Of a stretch of DNA of 64,000 nucleotides, positions 1 through 7,163 are shown piece by piece. This stretch comes from Rhodoflexus caldus (GTDB lineage: Bacteria; Bacteroidota; Bacteroidia; Cytophagales; Thermoflexibacteraceae). The stretch's first letter is position 1. Each line of letters starts with the position of its first letter. The stretch lies in NCBI RefSeq assembly GCF_021206925.1, contig NZ_JAJPRF010000001.1:434001-498000 (forward strand). The letters run 5' to 3'. The notes beneath the pieces were generated by a model. It saw only the letters and a list, made by a program, of their open reading frames with translations, did not search any database and was not told where the DNA came from. Made by a program: the position numbers and the translations under genes.

Positions 1-136
1 TAGAAAAGCCAAGCACTTCTACGTATGAAAGCGCCGACACATAAAGTTCTTTGTCGGACAGCCATTCGGCTATCTTATCGTCGGTATCAGTAGCTGCATA
101 GATGATAATATTGCTGTCTATCAATACCTTACTCAT
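1..136 (-). CDS. PIN-domain toxin, VapC-like (partial, N-terminus only)
   Basis: Only the first 45 codons lie in the window; the gene continues past base 1. The translation begins MSKVLIDSNIIIYAATD, which is the first strand of a PIN domain with its metal-binding Asp, followed by a loop and the start of the SALSYVEVLG helix with a conserved Glu. PIN toxins of this kind are ribonucleases held inactive by a partner. The start ATG overlaps the stop of the upstream small gene by four bases (ATGA), the usual antitoxin-toxin arrangement. The family call is firm; the target RNA and the C-terminal catalytic residues cannot be seen here. Confidence 0.75.
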   Translation of the reverse strand, partial: MSKVLIDSNIIIYAATDTDDKIAEWLSDKELYVSALSYVEVLGFS

Positions 137-375
137 AGTTCACGGAAGGGCATGGGTCTGTCTTGCCGTTCTTCTGTTTGCCATTGAACAGCATCAGGAA
201 TTTGTTGCACCAAAACCTTGCGTTCGGCTATTTTTCGCAAAGCGGCAAGTGCTTTGGGGGTATCGGCTGCAACAGGTTTAGCCTCAAACTTTACCTGCAA
301 TCGCCGTAGTACCTGCTCTACGAATAACAACTCTTCGCGGTCTTTTACTTCAAGCGTAAACTGATACACAAACAT
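133..375 (-). CDS. Putative antitoxin partner of VapC-like toxin
   Basis: An 80-residue protein directly upstream of, and overlapping by 4 bp, the PIN toxin gene. The N-terminal half (MFVYQFTLEVKDREELLFVE) looks like a small beta-alpha segment and the C-terminal tail ends in a short PMPF-containing stretch; the other VapBC module of this window (antitoxin at 26216-26470) also has a KPMPF segment in its tail, so the two antitoxins appear related. Function as an antitoxin is inferred from position, size and this similarity. No DNA-binding fold is obvious by eye. It begins only 23 bp after the end of the shortened mutA gene on the same strand. Confidence 0.6.
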   Translation of the reverse strand: MFVYQFTLEVKDREELLFVEQVLRRLQVKFEAKPVAADTPKALAALRKIAERKVLVQQIPDAVQWQTEERQDRPMPFREL

Positions 376-398
376 GTTGCATCTTTGTTTTTACCAAT

Positions 399-1511
399 TT
401 ACACCATTTTCCGAAAACCCGACCAAACGGCTTCCAGCATTTTTTCGGTGAGTTGTTCAATGTAGTAGGCACCTGCGGCGGGGTCTATGTTTTTGCCGAA
501 ATAGGCTTCTTCTGCCAAAATGTTGGAAACGTTGATGGCGATGCGCTGCCCGAAGCTGTCCACAGGCTCAATGCCTTTTTGGTGCGGGGTAACTTCCAGC
601 GTGTTGCAGCCGCCAATGACCGCCGCCATTGCTTGTGTGGTGTTGGAAATCATGTTCCAATACGGGTCTTTTTGGTTGCGCTCGTTGATTTCAAAACCCG
701 TGCAGGCGGCAATGTGCAACGCGGCAGGGCTGTAGTCGGGCACAAATTCGGCTGCCATTTCGGCAAAGAGCAGGCGAAAAGCCCGCATCCCCGCAATTTC
801 GGCGAAGTAGCTGTTCGTAAGCGTATGGCTGACTGCCATGTGCGGCAACAAGGCGGCAGGCTGCGGGGCATGGTTCAACAGGCGATAGGCAGCGGCAAGA
901 GCAGTTGCCCAGCGCGCACTAATGGTTTGCCCTGCGGTAGCTACAACGGCAATATGCAGCGAAGAGCCCCGCGCAACATCGGCAAGGGCAAGGTACAAAT
1001 CATCCGAAGCGCCGATGATGTCCAATCTGCCCGTGAGGTTTTCGCGGGCGTAGCCTTTGCCCTCGGCATAGGCAATGTATCGCTGCAAAAAGTCCGCTGC
1101 CTCATTGGCGTTGAGCCGCCAACTGACCGCACAAAAAGGCAGCATGATTTCGGCTAACAGCGTTTCCAAGTTCACTTGTGCGGCTTTGCCCGCTATGTCA
1201 AACGCTATTTCGTTCACGTTGCGGTTCAGCATATCCAATGCCAAGGCATTGGCAGCCTTTTCGTCGGCTACCTCAACGAGCAGGCGGTTGCGCCAGTTTC
1301 TGCCGAAAGCATCGGTAGCGGCAACCATACTGTCGGTCAGGTAGGTTTCCCAAGCCGGTGCGGGCAAATCGGTAAAGAAAGATTCTATTTCAAAGCCGTC
1401 GGGCGTTTGCCAATTGAGTTTTTCGGCAAGGTCTGCACCTTTGAGTTCTTTCTTTGCCTGCGCTTCCCACGCGGAAAGGGGCTGCATCGGAAATTCGCTG
1501 AACAGGTTCAT
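399..1511 (-). CDS. mutA: Methylmalonyl-CoA mutase small subunit, C-terminally shortened
   Basis: 370 residues with the N-terminal features of the non-catalytic small subunit of methylmalonyl-CoA mutase (FSEFPMQPLSAWEAQAKKEL, and later the DPYWNMISNTTQAMAAVIGG, PVDSFGQRIAINVSNIL and IDPAAGAYYIEQLTEKM segments of the substrate-domain barrel). The partner large subunit carries B12 and converts succinyl-CoA and methylmalonyl-CoA. From family knowledge the chain should continue after AYYIEQLT..AW..F with a GG-containing helix and a final strand; here it stops at GFRKMV. No mutB follows on the same strand: the next thing is a toxin-antitoxin module 23 bp on. It may be a remnant or a still-folding short form. 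Start at ATG 1511 gives the expected MNLFSEF N-terminus. Confidence 0.8.
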   Translation of the reverse strand: MNLFSEFPMQPLSAWEAQAKKELKGADLAEKLNWQTPDGFEIESFFTDLPAPAWETYLTDSMVAATDAFGRNWRNRLLVEVADEKAANALALDMLNRNVNEIAFDIAGKAAQVNLETLLAEIMLPFCAVSWRLNANEAADFLQRYIAYAEGKGYARENLTGRLDIIGASDDLYLALADVARGSSLHIAVVATAGQTISARWATALAAAYRLLNHAPQPAALLPHMAVSHTLTNSYFAEIAGMRAFRLLFAEMAAEFVPDYSPAALHIAACTGFEINERNQKDPYWNMISNTTQAMAAVIGGCNTLEVTPHQKGIEPVDSFGQRIAINVSNILAEEAYFGKNIDPAAGAYYIEQLTEKMLEAVWSGFRKMV

Positions 1512-1560
1512 ATATGATTGAGCGATTGAATTATTTGTTGATTGAGCAATTTAAAACAGA

Positions 1561-1620
1561 ACGCGGACTTCGGGCGGATAACGCGGATTTTTGAATCCGA
1601 ATTCCCGAATCCGAATTCCG
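1561..1620. repeat. Short intergenic direct repeats
   Basis: The 85-bp gap between mutA and the glycosyltransferase contains AACGCGGA twice (around 1560 and 1580) and a 13-bp sequence GAATCCGAATTCC repeated in tandem at 1593-1605 and 1607-1619. No coding potential. It looks like a decayed intergenic repeat; function unknown. Confidence 0.5.
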
Positions 1621-1626
1621 AAATAA

Positions 1627-2373
1627 TTACTTGTCCCCCAAAATATGCCATTTGGCAATGCCCATTTTGGCAAGCATGTAGCGGAAAGATACGCCCAGAA
1701 CGCCTAACCCATACTCAATGCTGTTGCGCAAATTGATGGATGAGGCTTCGTCAAAATATTTGGTCGGGCAGGTAACTTCGGCTATCTCAAAGTTATGATA
1801 AAATATTTGTGCAATCATCTGATTGTCAAACACAAAATTATCCGAATTGCGCTCATAGGGCACGGTTTCCAACACCTTGCGCGAATAGGCACGATAGCCC
1901 GTGTGGTATTCCGACAACTTCTGATTCATCATCAGGTTCTGCGCCAGCGTCAGGAAGCGGTTAGAGATGTACTTGTACATCGGCATACCGCCTTTGAGCG
2001 CACCTTTGCCCAAAATCCGTGAGCCGAACACCACCGGATACAGCCCTTGCCCGATGATGGAAACCATCGCCGTAATCAGTTTGGGGGTGTATTGGTAGTC
2101 GGGGTGCAGCATCACCACAATGTCCGCACCTATTTCCAGTGCCTTGTTGTAGCAGGTTTTTTGGTTGCCGCCGTAGCCTTTGTTGCGCTCATGGCGAATA
2201 ACGTGGCGGATACCCAACTTTTGGGCAAGTTCGGTGGTGTTGTCTTTGCTGGCATCGTCCACCAGCACCAATTCGTCCACAATATCAAAAGGAATTTCTT
2301 TGAGGGTGCGTTCTAATGTTTTTTCGGCATTATACGCCGGCATCACCACTACTACTTTCTGATTGAGATACAT
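1627..2373 (-). CDS. Family 2 glycosyltransferase (DPM1/polyprenyl-type)
   Basis: 248 residues with a GT-A fold: VVVMPAYNAEKTLERTLKEI at the N-terminus, the nucleotide-binding ELVLVDDASKDNTTEL, and ADIVVMLHPDYQYTP, the position of the metal-binding DxD-type motif. No membrane helices, so a cytoplasmic or membrane-peripheral enzyme that transfers a sugar from a nucleotide donor, probably to a lipid or polysaccharide precursor. It starts 10 bp after the end of rfbC and is probably co-transcribed with it, which fits a role in cell-surface sugar assembly. The exact donor and acceptor cannot be read from the sequence. Confidence 0.85.
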   Translation of the reverse strand: MYLNQKVVVVMPAYNAEKTLERTLKEIPFDIVDELVLVDDASKDNTTELAQKLGIRHVIRHERNKGYGGNQKTCYNKALEIGADIVVMLHPDYQYTPKLITAMVSIIGQGLYPVVFGSRILGKGALKGGMPMYKYISNRFLTLAQNLMMNQKLSEYHTGYRAYSRKVLETVPYERNSDNFVFDNQMIAQIFYHNFEIAEVTCPTKYFDEASSINLRNSIEYGLGVLGVSFRYMLAKMGIAKWHILGDK

Positions 2374-2383
2374 GTTTCAAAAG

Positions 2384-2935
2384 TTAAACCTGACCGACAA
2401 GCGACGCAAATAAGGGTTGCGTCTTGTCTTTGGCAGAAATAATTTGCAGTTCGGCAGGAATTTGCCAATCAATATTCAGTTGAGGGTCGTTATACAAAAT
2501 GCCGCCTTCGTGCTGAGGGGCATAAAAATTGTCGCATTTGTAAAAAAATTCCGCCGTTTCGCTTAATACGGCAAAGCCGTGAGCAAAACCCCGCGGGATG
2601 AACAATTGCAGGCGGTTGGCTGCGGAAAGTTCAAGGGCGAAATGTTGCCCAAAAGTGGGCGATTCGGGGCGAATGTCTAAGGCTACGTCCAGCACCCGAC
2701 CGCTCAGCACACGCACCAACTTTGCCTGTGCGTAGTCGCCGCGTTGGAAATGCAGCCCGCGAATTACGCCATAACCTGATTTAGACTGATTGTCCTGTAC
2801 AAAGCGGACAGGATGCGCTAAGTGTTCTTCAAAAATCTGTTGATTAAAACTCTCAAAGAAATAGCCGCGTTCATCTTCAAATACACGCGGTTCAAAAATC
2901 CACAGACCGGGCAGCGGCGTTTCGCGAAAAGGCAT
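2384..2935 (-). CDS. rfbC: dTDP-4-dehydrorhamnose 3,5-epimerase
   Basis: 183 residues of the RmlC cupin family, the usual family length. Seen motifs: FEDERGYFFESFNQQIFEEH, FVQDNQSKSGYGVIRGLHFQ with the catalytic His, and PRGFAHGFAVLSETAEFFYK. The enzyme epimerises dTDP-4-keto-6-deoxyglucose at C3 and C5 on the way to dTDP-L-rhamnose. The other rml genes are not in the window. It is the first gene of a two-gene unit with the glycosyltransferase, and has a TACCTTTG -7 element on its own strand at 2964-2971, about 30 bp before the ATG. Confidence 0.93.
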   Translation of the reverse strand: MPFRETPLPGLWIFEPRVFEDERGYFFESFNQQIFEEHLAHPVRFVQDNQSKSGYGVIRGLHFQRGDYAQAKLVRVLSGRVLDVALDIRPESPTFGQHFALELSAANRLQLFIPRGFAHGFAVLSETAEFFYKCDNFYAPQHEGGILYNDPQLNIDWQIPAELQIISAKDKTQPLFASLVGQV

Positions 2936-2963
2936 TTTTTTGTTGATTTATGAAATGCTGCCG

Positions 2964-2971
2964 CAAAGGTA
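2964..2971 (-). promoter_or_regulatory. -7 element of rfbC promoter
   Basis: Reads TACCTTTG on the minus strand, an exact match to the Bacteroidota TAnnTTTG element, 29 bp upstream of the rfbC start codon. No clear TTG -33 element at the right distance. Confidence 0.5.
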
Positions 2972-2973
2972 GG

Positions 2974-2981
2974 TAATTTTG
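2974..2981 (+). promoter_or_regulatory. -7 element of CDF transporter promoter
   Basis: TAATTTTG, exact TAnnTTTG match, three bases from the oppositely oriented -7 element of rfbC, so the two divergent promoters must overlap. Transcription would start near 2988, 25 nt before ATG 3013, making the GTG at 2998 a less likely start. Confidence 0.5.
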
Positions 2982-3012
2982 AGCGCCCCTTGTATAGGTG
3001 GGTGTCTTAAAC

Positions 3013-4005
3013 ATGCAAACGTCTTTTCTTGTGCTTTCCAAAAAACAACTGCTGACTGCCGCGCTGATTGTCGGTTCTGCGCTTGCGTTAGTCAAATTTG
3101 TTGCCTATTACCTGACCTCATCCGATGCTATTTTTACTGATGCGCTGGAATCCATCGTCAATGTAGTGGCGGGGGCAGTAGCCTTATACAGCGTAACCAT
3201 TTCCGCCAAACCCCGCGATAAGGGGCATCCTTACGGGCACGGCAAAATAGAGTTTCTCAGTTCGGGCTTTGAAGCAGTACTGATTATGCTGGCAGGCGCG
3301 GCAACCATCGGCAAAGCCATCTATGGGTTTTGGCAAACCGATACCATTGCTGCGTTGGATACAGGCATTGCCCTTACCGTTGTTACGGGCAGCATTAACT
3401 ATGGCATGGGCTACTACCTGCGCAGGCAAGGGCGAAAAATGCACTCACCTTCGCTGCAAGCCGACGGCGAACACCTGATGAGCGACGGCTACACCAGTTT
3501 GGGGCTGATTATCGGCTTAGCACTGATTATCCTGACCGGTTGGGAATGGTTAGACGGCACTATGGCGATTATTTTCGGCGGACTGATTATTTGGAACGGC
3601 TGGCAAATATTCCGCCATGCTATTTCGGGGGTGATGGACGAAACCGACGAAGCACTGGCAACCGAAGTAATTGCCGTGCTGCAACAGGAACGTCGCCCCA
3701 ATTGGATTGACGTACACAACCTGCGCATCATCAAATACGGCCCTCAACTGCACATAGACTGCCACCTGACGCTGCCATGGTACCTGAACGTAGAACAGGC
3801 GCATGACGAAGTAAAGGCAGTGGAAGACATTGTGAACGTAGCCATGGAAAACCGCGTGGAAATTTTCATTCACACCGACCCTTGCGTCAAAAGTTCTTGC
3901 GCGGTTTGCACCATTGCCGACTGTGCGGTCAGAAAAGCCGCATTTGTCAAAAAAATAGAATGGACAAAGGAAATCGTCATGCAAAACAGCAAGCATGAGG
4001 TGTGA
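3013..4005 (+). CDS. Cation diffusion facilitator (CDF) family metal exporter
   Basis: About 330 residues. Membrane helices run from about residue 15 to 200, with the metal-site patterns of CDF proteins: TDALESIVN in helix 2, GHPYGHGKIEFL in the loop that follows, and DGEHLMSDGYTSLG (HxxxD) in helix 5. The cytoplasmic C-terminal domain (EVIAVLQQERRPNWIDVHNL, DCHLTLPWYLNVEQAHDEV) follows. It exports Zn2+, Fe2+ or a similar ion by proton antiport. An unusual tail has five cysteines after the standard domain (HTDPCVKSSCAVCTIADC). A GTG at 2998 in frame would add five residues; ATG 3013 is preferred. Confidence 0.9.
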   Translation: MQTSFLVLSKKQLLTAALIVGSALALVKFVAYYLTSSDAIFTDALESIVNVVAGAVALYSVTISAKPRDKGHPYGHGKIEFLSSGFEAVLIMLAGAATIGKAIYGFWQTDTIAALDTGIALTVVTGSINYGMGYYLRRQGRKMHSPSLQADGEHLMSDGYTSLGLIIGLALIILTGWEWLDGTMAIIFGGLIIWNGWQIFRHAISGVMDETDEALATEVIAVLQQERRPNWIDVHNLRIIKYGPQLHIDCHLTLPWYLNVEQAHDEVKAVEDIVNVAMENRVEIFIHTDPCVKSSCAVCTIADCAVRKAAFVKKIEWTKEIVMQNSKHEV

Positions 4006-4172
4006 ACTTTGAGGGATATGCAAAGATTTGCAAAAGTTTTTTGACCTTTTGTTCGGATAGGATTCAAACCGAATTGCCGGAAAAATCCAAAACTGTCAGC
4101 TAAAAATCAGTTCTATTTTAACCTCATCAACCCTCATTGTGGAAATGAGTATTGCATTGGTTCATTTCTCTA

Positions 4173-4499
4173 TCAAGTAAGTCTAATGAACTTGTCTTCA
4201 AGTTTTACATTGAAGTGAATTTCTGCCTTCAATGCTTTAAACACTTTGATAATGGTATCAATTGTTGCACTGTTAGCACTGCTTTCAAGTTTTGAAATCT
4301 GAGATTTTTGAACGCCAACAAGTCGGCCTAATTCCTCCTGTGTAAGGTTTCTTTCTTGTCTGACGGCCTTAATCATTTTTCCTAAAACATCCATGCGAAG
4401 TTCATACTCGTATTCATCACGCTCTTGTGTTCCAATTTTACCGATGTACTTATCCTTCATCTCGGCAAGTGTGTACGTTTTTAGCTCTTTGGGGGGCAT
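4173..4499 (-). CDS. higA: HigA-type XRE antitoxin
   Basis: 108 residues with a helix-turn-helix of the XRE/Cro family at about residues 45-100 (LGKMIKAVRQERNLTQEELG, then VGVQKSQISKLE and the last helix of the fold). It follows the toxin gene by 4 bp on the same strand, the reversed order typical of HigBA. The antitoxin binds its toxin and, with the helix-turn-helix, normally represses the operon. The first 40 residues (KTYTLAEMKDKYIGKIGTQE) resemble the linker that docks the toxin. The module is visibly more AT-rich than its neighbours, suggesting acquisition. Confidence 0.88.
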   Translation of the reverse strand: MPPKELKTYTLAEMKDKYIGKIGTQERDEYEYELRMDVLGKMIKAVRQERNLTQEELGRLVGVQKSQISKLESSANSATIDTIIKVFKALKAEIHFNVKLEDKFIRLT

Positions 4500-4503
4500 A
4501 CAA

Positions 4504-4845
4504 TTACTTTTTTTGTTTGTTGCTGAAATACTTATCTCTCAGTCTTACAGCTCGGTCAATTTCGTTTAATGGTACCTTATCAACCTTTTTTATAAAACCA
4601 TGAGTTGCTATCACCAAAGTTTCTTTACCGTCTGTTTTGTCCCAAAATGCCAGCAACCTGATTTGGCTGCCTGCGAACCTTGTCCGAAACTCCCAAATAT
4701 CATTTTGCAGTTTCTTAAAAAGTTTGGGGTCATTGGTTTGTTCTGCAAGGTCAATATTGTAAAGGATTTTCCTGATTGCCTTGGGGTTTAGTTGTGAAAT
4801 AAACTCATCGGCTTCTTCTAAAAATCTGGTCTCAAAGTACCTCAT
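4504..4845 (-). CDS. higB: HigB/Gp49-type RelE-superfamily toxin
   Basis: 113 residues matching the phage-derived Gp49/HigB toxin family: KLFKKLQNDIWEFRTRFAGS, IRLLAFWDKTDGKETLVIAT, then HGFIKKVDKVPLNEIDRAVR, the hallmark C-terminal half of the family. These toxins are ribosome-dependent mRNA endonucleases. It is the first gene of the pair with the XRE antitoxin 4 bp downstream. No exact promoter match was found upstream; the upstream DNA is very AT-rich. Confidence 0.88.
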   Translation of the reverse strand: MRYFETRFLEEADEFISQLNPKAIRKILYNIDLAEQTNDPKLFKKLQNDIWEFRTRFAGSQIRLLAFWDKTDGKETLVIATHGFIKKVDKVPLNEIDRAVRLRDKYFSNKQKK

Positions 4846-4931
4846 CTACTACTCTTGTGTAACGATACAAAAATGCAACAGGTTTCTAAATTTGGAAACA
4901 TTTTTTGTATTTAACATGCCTGATTATGCTA

Positions 4932-4971
4932 AAAAAGCAGCAGCCCGTACTTATACGAACTACTGCTTTTT
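4932..4971 (-). terminator. Intrinsic terminator after the DUF983 gene
   Basis: Stem AAAAAGCAG (4932-4940) pairs with CTGCTTTTT (4963-4971), with an extra inner GTA/TAC pairing in the loop. A/T runs flank both arms, so it can act on either strand; it lies 24 bp past the DUF983 stop codon. Confidence 0.75.
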
Positions 4972-4995
4972 ATGTAAGGCATTGATTAACAGCAA

Positions 4996-5382
4996 CTAGT
5001 GCTCTTCTGCCGCTTCGCCTTTGTATTTTACGCCGCCGAAGAAGTAAAGCATCATAATCCGCGAATAGCGGAAATTGACGGGAATCATCAGCAGCACTGC
5101 CACCACTACCGAACCGATGAATACACTCAAACTGGCCTTCGGATACAAAATATTGATGGCGGTAAAAACCGTAATAATGGTAGCCACGCTAATGGCATAG
5201 CCCACATACATGGCACCGTAGAAAAAGCCCGGCTCTATTTCAAACTTAAAGCCGCAAACCGGACAGTTTTTATGCATCTCCGTAAACTTGGTCGGATTGA
5301 AGATGCTGTATTTGTACATGTTTCCTTTGCGACAGCTGGGGCATTTGCCCTGTGCCAATGCTTGCCAATAATTTAATGCCAT
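4996..5382 (-). CDS. DUF983 membrane protein with paired CxxC motifs
   Basis: 128 residues. The N-terminal part has CPSCRKGNMYK and CPVCGFKFEIEPGFFYGAMY, two CxxC knuckles followed by the EPGFFYGAMYVGYA signature of DUF983; two membrane helices follow (about residues 55-75 and 85-105). The family is widespread in Bacteroidota and has no established role; the cysteines probably bind zinc or haem-related cargo on the cytoplasmic face. Single-gene unit with its own terminator. A -7 element TAAGTTTG lies at 5412-5419 on the same strand. Confidence 0.85.
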   Translation of the reverse strand: MALNYWQALAQGKCPSCRKGNMYKYSIFNPTKFTEMHKNCPVCGFKFEIEPGFFYGAMYVGYAISVATIITVFTAINILYPKASLSVFIGSVVVAVLLMIPVNFRYSRIMMLYFFGGVKYKGEAAEEH

Positions 5383-5411
5383 AGCTGATTGAGATTATTT
5401 TGCAAAGTTCG

Positions 5412-5419
5412 CAAACTTA
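5412..5419 (-). promoter_or_regulatory. -7 element upstream of DUF983 gene
   Basis: Minus strand reads TAAGTTTG, exact TAnnTTTG match, 30 bp before the start codon. The nearest TTG is at a 16-nt spacing, shorter than usual. Confidence 0.4.
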
Positions 5420-5452
5420 TCAAAATTGCATGTAACAAAAGTAACATCGGGA

Positions 5453-6478
5453 CTATTCTTTGTAAATCGCGATTTTCTTTTGCCCGTTGGTGTAGATGCA
5501 AGCGCGGTACATTCCTTCCGAATTGAACGGCATGGCGATATTGCCTTTGTTGTCTATGGCAATAATGCCGCCTTCACCACCCATTTTGACTAATTTTTTC
5601 ATCACAACCTCATCGGCTGCTTTTTTAAGCGGCATTTTCTTGTAAGCCATCAGCGCGGAAATGTCATGTGCTACTACGGCGCGGATGAAGTATTCGCCGT
5701 GCCCCGTTGCCGAAACAGCGCAGGTTTCGTTATTGGCGTAGGTTCCCGCCCCAATGATGGGTGCATCGCCTACCCTGCCGTAGCGCTTGTTAGTCATGCC
5801 GCCGGTGGAAGTACCCGCGGCAAGGTTGCCGTATTGGTCTAAGGCCACGCAGCCGACCGTACCGAACTTGCGGTCTTTGATGAACGCATCTTCATCGGGC
5901 AACAGTTCGGGGCGGATGCGGCCTTCGCCGATGCTGTCGCGGGCTTTTACTTTCAGCCATTGCTGGTAGCGGCGCTCATCGCGGAAGTAGCTGTTGGGCA
6001 CAATTTCCAGCCCCTGCTGTTCGGCAAAAGTTTCTGCCCCGCGTCCGGTCATCATCACATGTGGCGATTTCTGCATCACGGCAATAGCCGCCATAATCGG
6101 GTTTTTAATCGTTGTAACGCCTGCAATTGCACCTGCCGCTAATGTCTTACCATCCATTACGGAAGCATCCAATTCATTTTTTCCTTCGTTGGTGAACACT
6201 GCGCCCTTGCCTGCGTTGAACAGCGGCGAATCTTCCATGATGCGAATAGCGGTAGCAACAGCTTCCAGCGAAGTACCGCCTTTTTGCAAAATGGCATAGC
6301 CCGCTGAAACGGCTTCATCCAATTTGTCGGTGTATTGCTTTTCCAATTCGGGGGTCATGTTGGCTTTCAGAATAGTGCCCGCCCCGCCGTGAATGGCAAT
6401 AGCAATGCGTTGTTGCGATTGCGCCATAAGGCCGGTTGCCATACAGCAACATGCCAGCATTATATAAACGATTTTCAT
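5453..6478 (-). CDS. Isoaspartyl peptidase/L-asparaginase (Ntn hydrolase), exported
   Basis: 341 residues. Starting at ATG 6478 gives a clean signal peptide (MKIVYIMLACCCMATGLMAQ). The mature part starts IAIAIHGGAG, typical of the plant-type asparaginase family; the precursor cleaves itself before the nucleophile Thr207 in KFGTVGCVALD, giving alpha and beta chains. Further beta-chain motifs are AGTSTGGMTNKRYGRVGD and GTYANNETCAVSATGHGE. The mature enzyme removes isoaspartyl or beta-aspartyl residues from peptides in the periplasm. An in-frame start 10 codons upstream would spoil the signal peptide. Divergent from the thioesterase gene. Confidence 0.93.
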   Translation of the reverse strand: MKIVYIMLACCCMATGLMAQSQQRIAIAIHGGAGTILKANMTPELEKQYTDKLDEAVSAGYAILQKGGTSLEAVATAIRIMEDSPLFNAGKGAVFTNEGKNELDASVMDGKTLAAGAIAGVTTIKNPIMAAIAVMQKSPHVMMTGRGAETFAEQQGLEIVPNSYFRDERRYQQWLKVKARDSIGEGRIRPELLPDEDAFIKDRKFGTVGCVALDQYGNLAAGTSTGGMTNKRYGRVGDAPIIGAGTYANNETCAVSATGHGEYFIRAVVAHDISALMAYKKMPLKKAADEVVMKKLVKMGGEGGIIAIDNKGNIAMPFNSEGMYRACIYTNGQKKIAIYKE

Positions 6479-6515
6479 ATTACTTGTGGTTTGCACTAAA
6501 ATTAGCACAAAAGTT

Positions 6516-6523
6516 TATTTTTG
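6516..6523 (+). promoter_or_regulatory. -7 element of thioesterase promoter
   Basis: TATTTTTG, exact TAnnTTTG match, with a TTG 22 nt upstream at 6491-6493. Transcription would start near 6530, just before ATG 6548, so the upstream in-frame TTG at 6521 (inside the element) cannot be the start. Confidence 0.5.
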
Positions 6524-6547
6524 TATGCTACACACTTGCGAAGACCT

Positions 6548-7126
6548 ATGCAATCTTTTTTACAAAAAAGCCGTCCGGTAAGCTATTCGCGCACAACCAT
6601 CACCGAACTGATGATGCCGCACCATGCCAACTTTGAAGGGCGTGTACATGCCGGTGCCTTGTTGAGCCTGATGGACCAAGTAGCGTTTACGTGTGCCAGC
6701 CGCCATGCAGGGAACTACTGTGTAACGGCTTCGGTAGAGGAGGTTGAGTTTATGTTTCCCGTACAAGTAGGGCAGTTGGTCATTGTCAAGGCTTCCGTGA
6801 ACTATGTAGGGCAAAGCTCCTTGATTGTAGGTGTGCGCGTGGACTCTCAGGATATCCGCAGCGGCGAAATGAGGCATACAAATACAAGCTATTTCCATAT
6901 GGTGGCTAAAGATGAGCACGGCAAAGTAACTTCTGTACCGCCGCTGTTGCTGGAAGACCCCGAAGATGTGCGTCGTTTTTTTGAAGGCCTGATGCGCAAA
7001 GATGCCCGCACTGCCATGCGTACCAAAATCAAAAAAGAGATTGAAAGCTATAACTTTGACAGTGCATTAGACCGTCTGCGTCGCGAACGCTGTGAAATCG
7101 GTTTTGATATCAATGCCATAGAATAA
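6548..7126 (+). CDS. Hotdog-fold acyl-CoA thioesterase
   Basis: 192 residues. A hotdog domain occupies about residues 10-130: YSRTTITELMMPHHANFEGR, VHAGALLSLMDQVAFTCASR (the G-x-ALL-MD helix with the catalytic Asp) and FMFPVQVGQLVIVKASVNYV. This is the cytosolic acyl-CoA hydrolase (YciA/BACH-like) family, which releases free fatty acids from CoA. The C-terminal 60 residues (RRFFEGLMRKDARTAMRTKI) are a helical extension beyond the domain. The start at ATG 6548 is set by the -7 promoter element just upstream. Confidence 0.88.
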   Translation: MQSFLQKSRPVSYSRTTITELMMPHHANFEGRVHAGALLSLMDQVAFTCASRHAGNYCVTASVEEVEFMFPVQVGQLVIVKASVNYVGQSSLIVGVRVDSQDIRSGEMRHTNTSYFHMVAKDEHGKVTSVPPLLLEDPEDVRRFFEGLMRKDARTAMRTKIKKEIESYNFDSALDRLRRERCEIGFDINAIE

Positions 7127-7163
7127 ATGCTAACTTTTTGCGGCTTGCCGCGTTTTATCAGGC

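Noticed and set aside
453-1157. 234-codon open frame antisense to mutA
   Set aside because: No motif; overlaps a recognised mutase fragment.
4014-4060. Possible fifth copy of the dispersed palindromic element
   Set aside because: Only a vague ATTTGC-AAAAG similarity; the palindrome and ends are missing.
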